From NCBI RefSeq assembly GCF_004331465.1, contig NZ_SJKB01000003.1, positions 558,001-622,000 of the forward strand: DNA of 64,000 bases, given 5' to 3'. The first letter of the stretch is position 1, and every line of letters starts with the position of its first letter. Under the pieces are notes generated by a model, which was not told where the DNA came from, made no database searches, and worked only from the letters and a program-made list of their open reading frames with translations. This document shows positions 16,528-24,977 of the stretch, one piece after another. This stretch comes from Kribbella pittospori (GTDB lineage: Bacteria; Actinomycetota; Actinomycetes; Propionibacteriales; Kribbellaceae). Both the position numbers and the translations under genes were made by a program.

Positions 16528-19143
16528 TCAGGCCTCGGGGCGTGGGGGGAGCAGACCCAGCTCCCATGCTCGCCGTACGGCCTCGTTGCGCCGGGAGGCA
16601 CTCAGCTTGCGCAGGATGCTCCGAACGTGACTGCGGACTGTGTTGACCGAGACGTACATGATGCTGGCGATCTCTTCGGTGGTCAGCAGCTCGGCGAGGT
16701 ATTCCAGCACCTCGTGCTCCTTGCTGCTCAAAGTGATGGTGACGACGAGTTCGTACTGGCTCCGGCTCGATCGATCCGCCGTACCGTCATGTCCTGGTCC
16801 CGGCGCGCGGAGCCAGGCGTGACGCCGCATCAGTTCGCCGGTCGGCTGAAGCAATTTGCGCAGTGGTCGCGGCGCGTCCGAGAACGGACGGCGGAGGTGC
16901 TCGGGTGCGGCCAGTCGCAAGGCGCGCTCCACGTGGAGGTCGCTCCGGCCGGACTCGCCGGTTCTGATCGACTCCGCGGCTCGAACCAGCCAGCTGTCGA
17001 TCTGCGTCTCGAGGGAGGTTGCGCGCTGCGCGACCGGAGACGGCAGCGCAGGACCCTGCACACCGGCCTCGGTAGCCGCCCGTTGCAGGACCAGGATCGA
17101 TTCGACCTGGTTGCGGCCGGGGGAATGCTCGATCACCGCGATGGCGTCATGTGGCCGGTGCTGAGCCACCAGAATCTTCGCCTCGTCCACGACCAGGAAC
17201 TGGCCGAGCCAGTCGTCGGCGCCGGCGCGATAGCTGTTGCCGGCCGCCCTCAGCTCGGCACGGGCCAGGTCGGCATCTCCTCCGGCTCGCAGCACTCTCG
17301 CCCGGACCAGAGCCGCGAACGCCCCGAGAACCCGGACATCGAACGTCGGTACGGCGGCCCCGGCGCGATGCACCAGGTCCCGGGCTGCCGTGAGCCCACC
17401 CTGGTCGGCGCTCACCCAGGCTCGGGCCACGATCGCCGACTGTGGCTCATCCAGGCGAGCCCCGGACTCCGCCGGCGCGGTGGCTTGTGCAGCGAGCTCG
17501 CCGGCCCGCCGCAGATGGCCCCACACCGCCTCCACCAGCGCGGCCATCCCGAAGGCCTCCGCCAGCGCCTCGGGCAGACCGGCCTCGTCGGCAATGGCGA
17601 TCGCCTCGGCGAAGGCCTCCGCGGCGCCAGGGAAGTCTCCCCGCTGCAGGAGGACCCGGCCTTTGCATCCGGCAACGAGTAGCCTCAGCTCCGGATGCGA
17701 GGCCCTCGATCCCACCGACGCAGCGAGGCCCGCTTCGGCGGCGAGTACGGCGTCCAGCGCCGTCGTGACATCGGCCTGAAGACTTGCACAGATCGCGTGC
17801 AGCACGGTGATCGCCAGCTCGTGAGCGGGGGTCCGAGGTGGGACACCCTGGTCCAGGCTGCAGCGAGCCTTGCTCAGTTCCGCCGTACACAGGTCGACAT
17901 CGAACTCCGCGAGTGCTCGAGCGGACCGCACCACCGCGGCATCCGCTCCCTCGAGGTCGTCGGGAAGGTCAGCGACCAACCCTTTCAGCAACTGCCGTTG
18001 GCGCCCGACCAGGAGCTGCGCGAAGTCGAAGTCCTCCACCAGATACCGTGCCGCATCGCCCCACTGCCCGGCTGTGATGGCGTGGCGGACCGCCGTCAGC
18101 CGCTGCCCGTTCTGTGCGAACCAGTCGGCGGCCGTGCGGTGAAGCTCGGGAACCAGAGCCGGTCGCTCGAACAACAGTTCGGCCCGGAGGAACTCGCGGA
18201 ACAGTGACTGGTAGCTGTAGCAGTCGTCGGTCCCGGGAACCGGCTGGGTGAACGCGTTCCCGTGGGACAGGAACTCCAGCGACCGGCGGTCACAGAAGCG
18301 ACCCGTCAGCGCCTCGGCCAGCTCAGGCCAGAGCTGGTCGACGATGCAGGTCCGGAGCAGGAAGTCCCGCAGCGCGGCAGGCTGCGTCTGCAGTACCTCG
18401 GTCATCAGGAACGCCGCCACGTTCCCCACATCGCCCCGGAACTCCCGGATGGCCTGTGCGGTGTCGGCCTTCCCGGCCAGATTCATCGCCGCGAACGTCA
18501 GGCCCGCCGGCCAGCCGTCCGTTCGTGCCCAGAGTTCTGCCACTTCGGCGGGCGTCAGCTCGACATTCTCGTGCCGCATCAGGCCGGCGGCCTCCTCGAC
18601 CGTGAAGGCCAGGTCGGCGGCGCGAATCTCCGTCACGGTGTTCGCCAGCCGGTAGCGATGCAGCGGCAGCGGCGGATCCGCGCGGGTCAGCAGGATGATT
18701 CGTACGCTTGCATTACCGCGGATGAGGCGATCGACGCTGTCCCAGAGCTCCGGCGTGAGGGTGAGGTCGCCGCAGTCGACCACCAGGACCAGTGCGGGCT
18801 CCTCGGCGAGAGCGGAACCCCTCAGGTGGAGGCCGTCGAGTGCGGACTGCAGCGAAGCCATGGACTGCTCGCCGGCGGCGTCCACAGTGATGTGCCTGAC
18901 CGGGCCGGCCCAGGTGCCGAGTGCCTCCCACGAGAACAGCAGAATCGTCTTCCCGAAGCCTGCCGGTGCACTGACAAGCGTCAGCGGGCCCTGTACTCCT
19001 TGGCTCACCAGGTCCAGCAGACGCTGGCGCACCACCGTGCGCCAGGGGATCGCCGACGGTCCCGGCCGGGACGTCTGCTCCTGGTTGTGCATCGGGACCA
19101 AGCGACGTCCGCGCCCGTCCCCTGCCTGCTGACCGCCCGGCAT
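16528..19143 (-). CDS. MalT-like STAND ATPase regulator, LuxR family (regulator 1)
   Basis: 871 residues from ATG 19143, which is preceded by GGGAGGGG. Domain order: Walker A SAPAGFGKT at 58-66; a STAND NTPase module with LVVDCGD (Walker B) and LLTRADPPLP; the winged-helix segment with TDGWPAGL; about 400 residues of TPR-like helical repeats for inducer binding; and a LuxR HTH in the last 66 residues with recognition helix SVNTVRSHVRSILRKL. Such proteins form ATP- and ligand-dependent oligomers that activate transcription. A perfect 8-3-8 palindrome containing the island box lies 134 bp upstream, in the divergent promoter region, which suggests autoregulation. Its HTH is nearly identical to that of regulator 2 (48218-50818), so both probably bind the same DNA. 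The inducer is unknown. Confidence 0.92.
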   Translation of the reverse strand: MPGGQQAGDGRGRRLVPMHNQEQTSRPGPSAIPWRTVVRQRLLDLVSQGVQGPLTLVSAPAGFGKTILLFSWEALGTWAGPVRHITVDAAGEQSMASLQSALDGLHLRGSALAEEPALVLVVDCGDLTLTPELWDSVDRLIRGNASVRIILLTRADPPLPLHRYRLANTVTEIRAADLAFTVEEAAGLMRHENVELTPAEVAELWARTDGWPAGLTFAAMNLAGKADTAQAIREFRGDVGNVAAFLMTEVLQTQPAALRDFLLRTCIVDQLWPELAEALTGRFCDRRSLEFLSHGNAFTQPVPGTDDCYSYQSLFREFLRAELLFERPALVPELHRTAADWFAQNGQRLTAVRHAITAGQWGDAARYLVEDFDFAQLLVGRQRQLLKGLVADLPDDLEGADAAVVRSARALAEFDVDLCTAELSKARCSLDQGVPPRTPAHELAITVLHAICASLQADVTTALDAVLAAEAGLAASVGSRASHPELRLLVAGCKGRVLLQRGDFPGAAEAFAEAIAIADEAGLPEALAEAFGMAALVEAVWGHLRRAGELAAQATAPAESGARLDEPQSAIVARAWVSADQGGLTAARDLVHRAGAAVPTFDVRVLGAFAALVRARVLRAGGDADLARAELRAAGNSYRAGADDWLGQFLVVDEAKILVAQHRPHDAIAVIEHSPGRNQVESILVLQRAATEAGVQGPALPSPVAQRATSLETQIDSWLVRAAESIRTGESGRSDLHVERALRLAAPEHLRRPFSDAPRPLRKLLQPTGELMRRHAWLRAPGPGHDGTADRSSRSQYELVVTITLSSKEHEVLEYLAELLTTEEIASIMYVSVNTVRSHVRSILRKLSASRRNEAVRRAWELGLLPPRPEA

Positions 19144-19276
19144 GTCCCCTCCCGGCGATTGACCCCACGAGTGGTCGACGGGACGGTGCGCGGTGGTTTC
19201 ACCGCAGATTTCGAGACGGCATGACACCGACAATCGTCGACCCTGCCCATGCTGCCCCAGGACCGGCGGCAGTAGC

Positions 19277-19293
19277 TCACCCCGCAGGGGTGA
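19277..19293. promoter_or_regulatory. 17-bp island box, perfect palindrome
   Basis: TCACCCC-GCA-GGGGTGA, extended to a perfect 8-3-8 repeat at 19276-19294. It sits between divergent regulator 1 (134 bp away) and the membrane-protein gene at 19431 (138 bp away). It is the best copy of the box and probably the operator for both. Confidence 0.8.
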
Positions 19294-19430
19294 GGCGGGC
19301 CCACACGTCCCACCGCCGGACTCGTTTCACCCTGGAAGGAGGAGGCGAGGACCTGTCGGGCCGGTGCATGCTGACGCTGAGCTCGATGGCGGAAGAACGC
19401 GATCGAGAACCGGGGCAAAGGACTGAGAAC

Positions 19431-20150
19431 GTGAGCGAGCTGAGGCGGTCATCCGGCGCCGATCTACCCGATCCCGGCACATCCCGCAGCACAAGCCGAA
19501 CGATCCGCTCGTGGTGTCTCTACCTGGCCACCACAATCGGGCTCGTCTGCGCGATCGCCACGTGGGGTCTGGTCGGGGTCGTCATCAGTGTGGTCGTTGT
19601 CGCGATGGCAACAGCCGTCGTCGCCTCGTCCATGTGGGGAGGGGACGGACGGGTCGCGGTGGCCAGGGTCGTCCGGGTCACGCTCGGCGCCGGGCTGATG
19701 ACGCCGGCCGCCGTGGGCCTGATCGCGGTCGCCAAGGTCGCCGGCGTACTGGTCGTGGTGATCCTGGCACTGACGACGCCGGCCCTCACCTCGCTCGTCC
19801 AGGCGCGACGGAAGGCCAAGGGGGATCGTCCCGTCGTACGGCCGGAGCCGACGACACCTCGCGACTCCGTGACGCCGCTCGCCGACGGTCCTGCGGCCAT
19901 CACCCCGGCGCCGGAGCTCAGTTCTCTCGGCGACGAGGCGTTGTGCTTGGCCTGGCGCCGGAGCTTCCGCCTGCTGGAGACCGCCCCGACGGCCGCCGAG
20001 CGCCTGTCCGTCGTCGAGAAGCGTCAGCAGTACCTCGACGAGCTCCACCGGCGCTCTCCGGAGGGACTCGCGGCCTGGCTCGCCTCCGGCGCACGAGCCT
20101 CCGGCAACCCGCTTCCGTACGTCGACGATGCGCGGCGCCGAGCCAGCTGA
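19431..20150 (+). CDS. Membrane protein with conserved C-terminal helical domain
   Basis: About 239 residues from GTG 19431, which has AAAGGA eight bases upstream. ATG 19386 or 19368 would lengthen it, and the open frame before them runs into the palindrome. Three hydrophobic stretches (WCLYLATTIGLVCAIATWGL, VGVVISVVVVAMATAVVASS, LIAVAKVAGVLVVVILAL) are followed by a polar linker. The soluble tail SLGDEALCLAWRRSFRLLE, ending in LAAWLASGARA, is a short conserved actinobacterial module of unknown role. The gene is divergent from regulator 1 and shares its box, so it is a likely regulon member. The strongest terminator in the window overlaps its stop. Confidence 0.68.
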   Translation: MSELRRSSGADLPDPGTSRSTSRTIRSWCLYLATTIGLVCAIATWGLVGVVISVVVVAMATAVVASSMWGGDGRVAVARVVRVTLGAGLMTPAAVGLIAVAKVAGVLVVVILALTTPALTSLVQARRKAKGDRPVVRPEPTTPRDSVTPLADGPAAITPAPELSSLGDEALCLAWRRSFRLLETAPTAAERLSVVEKRQQYLDELHRRSPEGLAAWLASGARASGNPLPYVDDARRRAS

Positions 20151-20167
20151 GTCAAGGACTCAGCTGG
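20143..20167. terminator. Bidirectional hairpin terminator
   Basis: A perfect 11-bp inverted repeat (20143-20153 and 20157-20167, loop AAG), extended by an outer GGCGCC-type stem. It overlaps the end of the + strand gene and precedes the end of the convergent DUF7144 gene, so it should stop transcription from both sides. Confidence 0.88.
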
Positions 20168-20183
20168 GGCGCCGCGCCGTCCC

Positions 20184-20666
20184 TCAGGCCATCGGGGGGA
20201 TTCGCTGCTTGGTGGCTGAGAGCTGGATCTCTTCCTGCTCGTTCCAGTCCACGCCGCCCTGCCCGCCGATCCGCTCGCGGACGTCGGACCACCGGACGGT
20301 GAGTGCGAACAGTACGACGGTGTCCAGCGCGATCATCAGCAGCGACCAGACGGGGTACGCACTGAGCCAGGCGATCTGCGTCACCGCGTGCAGGCACACG
20401 AGCACGATGGCCGCGAACCTGGCCCACGTCTGCGCCGCGAGCAGGCCGGCGGCCACGCCCAGCATCAGCAGCCCGGAGATGAGCAGCACCCAGCCGTAGC
20501 CGGTCGTGTCCACGACGATGAGGTTGTTCCGCGTCATGGCCAGCCGCTCGTCGTTGAACAGGGCGATGAAGCCCTGGAAGACGTTGACCATTCCGATCAC
20601 CACGAGCAGCGAGCCGGCGAACACGACGATGCCGGCCAGCACGCCCCCGCCTCTTTTCTCAGCCAT
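20184..20666 (-). CDS. DUF7144 four-helix membrane protein (copy 1)
   Basis: 160 residues with four membrane helices. The family pattern is FAGSLLVVIGMVNVFQGFIA, then LFNDERLAMTRNN, GYGWVLLISG, AAQTWAR and SLLMIALDTVVLFAL. ATG 20666 has GAGGAG seven bases upstream. An acidic tail (GGVDWNEQEEIQL) extends beyond the other copies. Function is unknown; the helix 1-2 loop with LFNDE and a facing aromatic GW look like a small-molecule or ion pocket, which is speculation. It lies 23 bp behind copy 2 on the same strand, so the two are probably co-transcribed from the box at 21222. Confidence 0.82.
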   Translation of the reverse strand: MAEKRGGGVLAGIVVFAGSLLVVIGMVNVFQGFIALFNDERLAMTRNNLIVVDTTGYGWVLLISGLLMLGVAAGLLAAQTWARFAAIVLVCLHAVTQIAWLSAYPVWSLLMIALDTVVLFALTVRWSDVRERIGGQGGVDWNEQEEIQLSATKQRIPPMA

Positions 20667-20689
20667 CTCGGTCTCCTCTGGATCAGCCG

Positions 20690-21133
20690 TCAGGCTCTGG
20701 CATCGTGCAGATCGCGACCGTGGACGGCCAGCGCCCAGATGACGAAGATGTCGATGGCGATGATGGTCAGCGCCCAGAACGGGTAGTACGGGATGAAGGT
20801 GAAGTTGGCCAGCGCACTCAGCACGGCCAGGATGATGCCCACGACCCGCGCCCACGTCTGACCCGCCATGACCGCGAAACCGGCCAGCAGCACGGCGATG
20901 CCGAACAGCAGGTGGATCCAGCCCCACGCGGTCGCGTCGAACTGGAACAGGTAGTTGCGGGTGGCTACGTAGAACTCGTTCTCGAAGAGCGCCACCAGAC
21001 CGGAGAAGGCCTGGAAGCCCCCGGCCATCACCATCATGACGCCGGCGAACAGGGTGAAGCCGACCGCCCAGCCGCTGACTTCGTGTGACTCGCTCGCGCC
21101 TTCGTACTGCGATGCTGCAGCCCCTTGTGCCAC
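20690..21133 (-). CDS. DUF7144 four-helix membrane protein (copy 2)
   Basis: 147 residues with the full family signature: GFTLFAGVMMVMAGGFQAFS, LFENEFYVATRN, AWGWIHLLFG, AGQTWARVVGIILAVLSAL, YPFWALTIIAID and WALAVHGRDL. The start is GTG 21133 with AAAGGAG ten bases upstream. It is the first gene of a two-gene unit with copy 1, and a copy of the island box lies 89 bp upstream. Four DUF7144 genes in one 28-kb stretch suggest a duplicated family with specialised roles in the same response. Confidence 0.86.
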   Translation of the reverse strand: MAQGAAASQYEGASESHEVSGWAVGFTLFAGVMMVMAGGFQAFSGLVALFENEFYVATRNYLFQFDATAWGWIHLLFGIAVLLAGFAVMAGQTWARVVGIILAVLSALANFTFIPYYPFWALTIIAIDIFVIWALAVHGRDLHDARA

Positions 21134-21221
21134 TGTCGTTCACTCCTTTGTGCATGTCGTGATCGAACGTTCCGCCGCAGCGGAGATGGCACCAGGCTGA
21201 CCCAGCACCCCGGCCGCGGCA

Positions 21222-21238
21222 TCATCCCCAGGGGAGGA
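21222..21238. promoter_or_regulatory. 17-bp island box
   Basis: TCATCCC-CAG-GGGAGGA lies 89 bp before the GTG of the DUF7144 pair and behind the stop of the DUF4239 gene. The right half GGGGAGGAG equals nine of ten bases of the MalT box GGGGA(T/G)GAGG. Confidence 0.65.
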
Positions 21239-21285
21239 GCGAGCACAGAGTTGCTCGCTGTCCGTGGGTCGCGGAGCACCGCTCG

Positions 21286-22110
21286 TCAGCGGCGGTTGCC
21301 GTCGTTGTCACACGGAGGGGTGACGTCGAGGCCGATCAGCTTGACCTGGGTGTCGATCAGGCCGATGGTTCGCTCCATCGCCGTCGGTTGCAGCCGTCCC
21401 ACCCCGGCGCCGTGCGGATGGTCGAAGAACACCAGCAGGAACAGCATGAGGGAGATCACCACCGTCACGCTGCCCATCAGGACGGCCTGCGTCAGCGCGC
21501 GCTCGGCCGGGTCGGCGAAGAACAGCAGGTACACGAAGATCACCGCGGAGATCACCGACAGGACCAGCCACAAGGGCGTCGGGATGATCCCCTCCGCGCC
21601 GTGCACCCGGTCGATGCGCGCCTGTTCCCGGTCAGCGGTCTGGTCCATCCACCGGTCGTACGCCGACTGCTCGACCGCGGTGCGTGGATCGGCGGTCGAG
21701 ATCGTCCGAAACATCTCCACGCCCCACGGATTGATGGAGTTCCCGAGCGTGCCGGTGTTCAACGCGTTCCACTCGACGCCGACGACGGACCGTGCGTAGC
21801 AGGTCAGCTCCCCGCTGAGCTCCGTACGGGCGTTGCCGGGCAGGAACTGCGCCGTCTGGAGCTGCTGCGCCACGATCGTCGCCTCGGACTCGGCGCCGGC
21901 CCGCGACTGGTCGTACGACGTGAACGACAAGAAGATGATGAAGCCGAGCAGCACGGAGAACCCGGTGGCCAGCACACCGAAGACACCGGAGGCGCGGTCA
22001 CCGTCACTGAAGTAGCTGCCCTGCGGCGCCCGCCTGCGCACGAAGAGCATTGCGGTGACGGTGACCGCAGTCGCGAGGACCGTGACCACCAGGGCCCAGA
22101 CGATGTTCAT
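21286..22110 (-). CDS. DUF4239 (bestrophin-like) membrane protein
   Basis: 274 residues. Two N-terminal helices (IVWALVVTVLATAVTVTAM and VFGVLATGFSVLLGFIIFLS) precede a helical soluble stretch, and two C-terminal helices follow (PLWLVLSVISAVIFVYLLFF and VLMGSVTVVISLMLFLLVFF). The pattern VLLGFIIFLSFTSYDQSRAGAE, with an E-A-T-I-V-A continuation, is typical of DUF4239, which is distantly related to bestrophin-like anion channels. It follows the 22117-23427 gene by 6 bp, so it is the last gene of a three-gene operon starting near 23739. Confidence 0.82.
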   Translation of the reverse strand: MNIVWALVVTVLATAVTVTAMLFVRRRAPQGSYFSDGDRASGVFGVLATGFSVLLGFIIFLSFTSYDQSRAGAESEATIVAQQLQTAQFLPGNARTELSGELTCYARSVVGVEWNALNTGTLGNSINPWGVEMFRTISTADPRTAVEQSAYDRWMDQTADREQARIDRVHGAEGIIPTPLWLVLSVISAVIFVYLLFFADPAERALTQAVLMGSVTVVISLMLFLLVFFDHPHGAGVGRLQPTAMERTIGLIDTQVKLIGLDVTPPCDNDGNRR

Positions 22111-22116
22111 GCGTCG

Positions 22117-23427
22117 CTAGTTCGCGGTTCCAGGTACGGCTTCGGCCTCGGCCGGTGGGACAGGGCGAGAGGTCGTCGCCGCCCGGCCGGCGCCGACCAG
22201 GACCTGCACGACGATCAGCAACAAGGCCACGAGTGCGAGCGACCAGAACAGCCGGGACGTCGAGATGTTGTTGCCCCACAGCAGTACGACGGCGCCCAGG
22301 AAGCCGATGGCCACACGCAGCCACCGGGCGTTGACCGCGACCCAGCGGCCCGCGCTGCCGACCGGGCCGTCGGCCAGGGCTCCGCCGATACCTTCCAAAC
22401 CGTCGCGGATGGCACTGCGGACGGCAGTGCCGGACTTGTTGGGTCCCGCGAACCAGCCGATCACGATGATGACCAGGCCCAGCCGGAAGAACACCTGCCG
22501 GCCACGCTCGAGGTAGGACAGCAGTTGGTCGTAGAAGACCGCGCTCGCCGGACCGAACGTCGTACCCGACAAGGCGTCGATGAACAGCTGCCGTCCGATG
22601 GTCAGCGCCAGCGCGATCAGCAGCGCGTTCCCCGCCAGCAGCGCCCCGATGATCACCGTCGTCCGCGGACGCCGGCGCGAGAGCACCAGAGCGAGCAGAT
22701 AGAGCGCCGCCACCACCACGATCAGCCACTGGGCCACCGGGTTCGCGAACGCGTAGATCGTCCGGAGTTGCTTCACCTGAGGTGCCTCCACCAACACGAT
22801 CTGCCTGTCGACGTCGGGGATGGGCACGTTCTGCAGGATGGTGAGTCCCCGGTCGACCAGGCGTTGCTTGACCTGGTCGATGACCTGGGAGACATCTAGG
22901 ACGATCTGGTCACCCTGCAGCGAGACGGCGCCGGTCTGATCACCCTTCAGCACGCGCTGGAGGGTCTGCTGGGCTCTGGTGTTGGCGGCCGTCCAGAGGT
23001 CGGCGAAGGCGTCCGACGCGATGAACTCCCGGACCTGGCGGTCGATCAGGCTGTTGATCGCGCCGGACAGCGGTCCGACCAGTCGCTGCAGCCGCGGCCG
23101 GTCGGTGATGACACCGGCGAACACGTCGTTCAGGAGCGCCTCGATGTCGACCTGGTCCTGGATCGTGTCGGTGACCTTCGTGGCGATGGCGTTCTGCACC
23201 TCTGGCGAGTCCACCAGCGGGCCGACCGTGTTCACGTAGCGTGTCGTGTCGTTCAGCGTGCGTTGTCCCCAGTACGCGATCGCCGCCGGCGTCGTCAGCA
23301 ACGCCGCCAGCACCAGGCAGACGATCACCGCGGCCGAACGCCCCCTCGATGGCCGCTTCGTCTCGGGCGCCTCGGCGGGCACGCTGCTCTCTGGACCACC
23401 GGACAGGGTGGAGTCTGGGACAGACAT
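22117..23427 (-). CDS. Actinobacterial integral membrane protein, unknown family
   Basis: 436 residues. One helix near residues 32-52 is followed by about 170 extracytoplasmic residues with coiled, amphipathic helices (VQNAIATKVTDTIQDQVDIEAL). Four to five further helices lie between about 220 and 410. The layout resembles actinobacterial membrane proteins with a large external helical domain, but I cannot name a function. The N-terminus is polar and Pro/Ser-rich. The start lies 12 bp behind the 99-residue membrane protein and the stop 6 bp before the DUF4239 gene, so it is the middle gene of that operon. Confidence 0.78.
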   Translation of the reverse strand: MSVPDSTLSGGPESSVPAEAPETKRPSRGRSAAVIVCLVLAALLTTPAAIAYWGQRTLNDTTRYVNTVGPLVDSPEVQNAIATKVTDTIQDQVDIEALLNDVFAGVITDRPRLQRLVGPLSGAINSLIDRQVREFIASDAFADLWTAANTRAQQTLQRVLKGDQTGAVSLQGDQIVLDVSQVIDQVKQRLVDRGLTILQNVPIPDVDRQIVLVEAPQVKQLRTIYAFANPVAQWLIVVVAALYLLALVLSRRRPRTTVIIGALLAGNALLIALALTIGRQLFIDALSGTTFGPASAVFYDQLLSYLERGRQVFFRLGLVIIVIGWFAGPNKSGTAVRSAIRDGLEGIGGALADGPVGSAGRWVAVNARWLRVAIGFLGAVVLLWGNNISTSRLFWSLALVALLLIVVQVLVGAGRAATTSRPVPPAEAEAVPGTAN

Positions 23428-23439
23428 GCCTGCGCCTCC

Positions 23440-23739
23440 TCACGCCTGGGCAGTACCTGGGTAGCCGGGGGCCTGGCGGCGCTGGGTCCAGCCGGCGCCC
23501 CAGTGCGCGACGTCGAGGAGCCCGGCGAGGACGATCCAGAACCAGTCGAAGCCGTTCAGGCCGCCGCCGGTGTAGAGGATGACGTACATCAGCGTCGCGA
23601 ACGGAAGGAAGATGAGGCCGAGCAGCGGCCAGATCCACGAGTCGAAGGCGGCGTCCACCAGCCTGGGGCGCGCTATCCAGACGATCAACAGGCCGAGGCG
23701 CGGAAAGATCCCGGCGAACAAGGCGAAGAAACACCCCAT
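23440..23739 (-). CDS. Small conserved membrane protein
   Basis: 99 residues from ATG 23739, with AAAGGA at good spacing; an upstream in-frame start at 23757 lacks one. Three hydrophobic segments carry strongly conserved tryptophans and prolines: GCFFALFAGIFPRLGLLIVW, SWIWPLLGLIFLPFATLMYV, GFDWFWIVLAGLLDVAHW. The protein is very common in actinobacteria and has no assigned function. It is the first gene of the operon continuing with 22117-23427 and DUF4239, 61 bp from a copy of the island box. Confidence 0.8.
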   Translation of the reverse strand: MGCFFALFAGIFPRLGLLIVWIARPRLVDAAFDSWIWPLLGLIFLPFATLMYVILYTGGGLNGFDWFWIVLAGLLDVAHWGAGWTQRRQAPGYPGTAQA

Positions 23740-23799
23740 GTCTGTCCTTTCGCGCACTCGGTCGACTTGGATCGTTGCGCGCGGGGCCGACGCTGAGCA

Positions 23800-23816
23800 T
23801 CATCCGCGCGGGGTGA
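23800..23816. promoter_or_regulatory. 17-bp island box, leftward member of a pair
   Basis: TCATCCG-CGC-GGGGTGA lies 61 bp before the ATG of the leftward operon (23739). A second box follows 52 bp to the right for the divergent gene, so each direction has its own copy. Confidence 0.7.
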
Positions 23817-23851
23817 ATCGACCCAGGGCGGCGCACCGCTCACCGCGGACC

Positions 23852-23868
23852 TAGTCCGCCGGGGGTGA
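23852..23868. promoter_or_regulatory. 17-bp island box, rightward member of a pair
   Basis: TAGTCCG-CCG-GGGGTGA lies 88 bp before GTG 23956. The left half overlaps a separate perfect repeat (GCGGAC at 23845-23850, GTCCGC at 23854-23859). Confidence 0.55.
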
Positions 23869-23955
23869 GGCTTTCCGCCGGGGCCGGAGGAATGGTGAGG
23901 ACGACAGGTACGTCGGACCGCGCGGTTGCGGTCGCCCGATCCAGAGGAGAGACCC

Positions 23956-24456
23956 GTGGGATCTGACAAGAACGCCCCAGTCGATCTGTACATCGCCGCG
24001 TACACGAACTCGGAGGCGGCGCAAGGCGACTGGGACGCCATCAAGCAAGCCGCTTCGGACGATGTGATCAAGGTCGACGGACTGGTCCTGGTCAGCCGCG
24101 GCATGGACGGCAAGATCAACGTCGACGACGATTTCCACACGGCGGTGAAGGGTGCGGCGTGGGGCGCGGTCGGAGGCGCGGTGCTCGGCCTCATCTTCCC
24201 GCCCAGCCTGCTGGCGAGCGCCGTGGTCGGTGCGGGTGCGGGCCTCGGTATCGGTGGCCTCAAGTCCCACCGGGAGAAGAAGGCGATCAAGGCCGACCTC
24301 GAGGACACCCTGCCGCTCAACAGTTCGGGCATCGTGGCACTCTTCGAAGAGACCTGGGTCCCCGATGTCGACAAGGCGCTGTCGCATGCGGACAAGGTGA
24401 CCAAGCACGAGGTCGACGCGGACAGTGCGACGGAGGTCAAGGAGGCCGCCAAGTAG
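23956..24456 (+). CDS. DUF1269-like protein with glycine-zipper membrane segment
   Basis: 166 residues from GTG 23956 with AGAGGAG upstream. The N-terminal ferredoxin-like domain (VDLYIAAYTNSEAAQGDWDA, then LVLVSRGMDGKINVDDD) is followed by a glycine-zipper hairpin (AAWGAVGGAVLGLIFPPSLL, VVGAGAGLGIGGL). A second alpha/beta half follows (SSGIVALFEETWVPDVDKAL). This order is typical of DUF1269 proteins, membrane-associated and linked to stress; the function is unknown. It is divergent from the 23739 operon, with its own copy of the box 88 bp upstream. A small exported protein gene follows 14 bp downstream. Confidence 0.78.
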   Translation: MGSDKNAPVDLYIAAYTNSEAAQGDWDAIKQAASDDVIKVDGLVLVSRGMDGKINVDDDFHTAVKGAAWGAVGGAVLGLIFPPSLLASAVVGAGAGLGIGGLKSHREKKAIKADLEDTLPLNSSGIVALFEETWVPDVDKALSHADKVTKHEVDADSATEVKEAAK

Positions 24457-24470
24457 TCGCGAGCAAAGCC

Positions 24471-24950
24471 ATGCTGAGAACCGACGTGCGTCGATGCGTC
24501 GTCGCGGCGCTGGCGACCGTTGCCCTGCTCGTCGTACCGACGGCGTGCAGTGACAGCTCGACACAGGGCACGACTGCTCCGTCACCGAGTGCGGCGCCGC
24601 AGGCAACGGGGGAGCCGACGGCGGACTGCGCTGCGGCGACGGCTCTGAAGTCGTCGCTGGACACCCTCAGGAATGTGCAGCCGTTGCAGGACGGTCTCAC
24701 CGCGCTGAACACCGCGATGGCCGGCGTCAAGACCAGCCTGGACGCCGCGGTGGCCTCGGCATCGGCTGCACTGCAGCCCGCTGTAGAGGGTGTGAAGACG
24801 GCGTTCTCAGGGTTGGAGACCGCGGCCAGTGGCCTGACCGCGGACAACCTCAGGCAGAAGGCTCCGGCGATCCGTACGGCGCTCACCCAAGTCGGCACCG
24901 CCGCTTCGTCGTTCGCCACAACGCTGAAACAGAGCTGCCCGGCCGGCTGA
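24471..24950 (+). CDS. Putative exported lipoprotein, helical
   Basis: 159 residues. The N-terminus is a signal sequence (RR followed by VVAALATVALLVVPTAC), and Cys26 could be lipidated, although Pro at -3 departs from the usual lipobox. A Ser/Thr/Pro linker follows, then a long amphipathic helical region rich in Ala, Leu, Val and Thr (residues 52-155) with a Cys near each end (Cys53 and the terminal CPAG) that could form a disulfide. No family is recognised. ATG 24471 has a weak ribosome site and lies 14 bp after the DUF1269-like stop, so translation may be coupled. Confidence 0.68.
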   Translation: MLRTDVRRCVVAALATVALLVVPTACSDSSTQGTTAPSPSAAPQATGEPTADCAAATALKSSLDTLRNVQPLQDGLTALNTAMAGVKTSLDAAVASASAALQPAVEGVKTAFSGLETAASGLTADNLRQKAPAIRTALTQVGTAASSFATTLKQSCPAG

Positions 24951-24977
24951 GCGTCGGTAATCACAAGGAGCGCTGCC

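Noticed and set aside
16528..19143. Secondary-metabolite cluster regulator (LAL type)
   Set aside because: No polyketide, peptide or terpene synthase lies in the window, and the neighbours are membrane and stress proteins.
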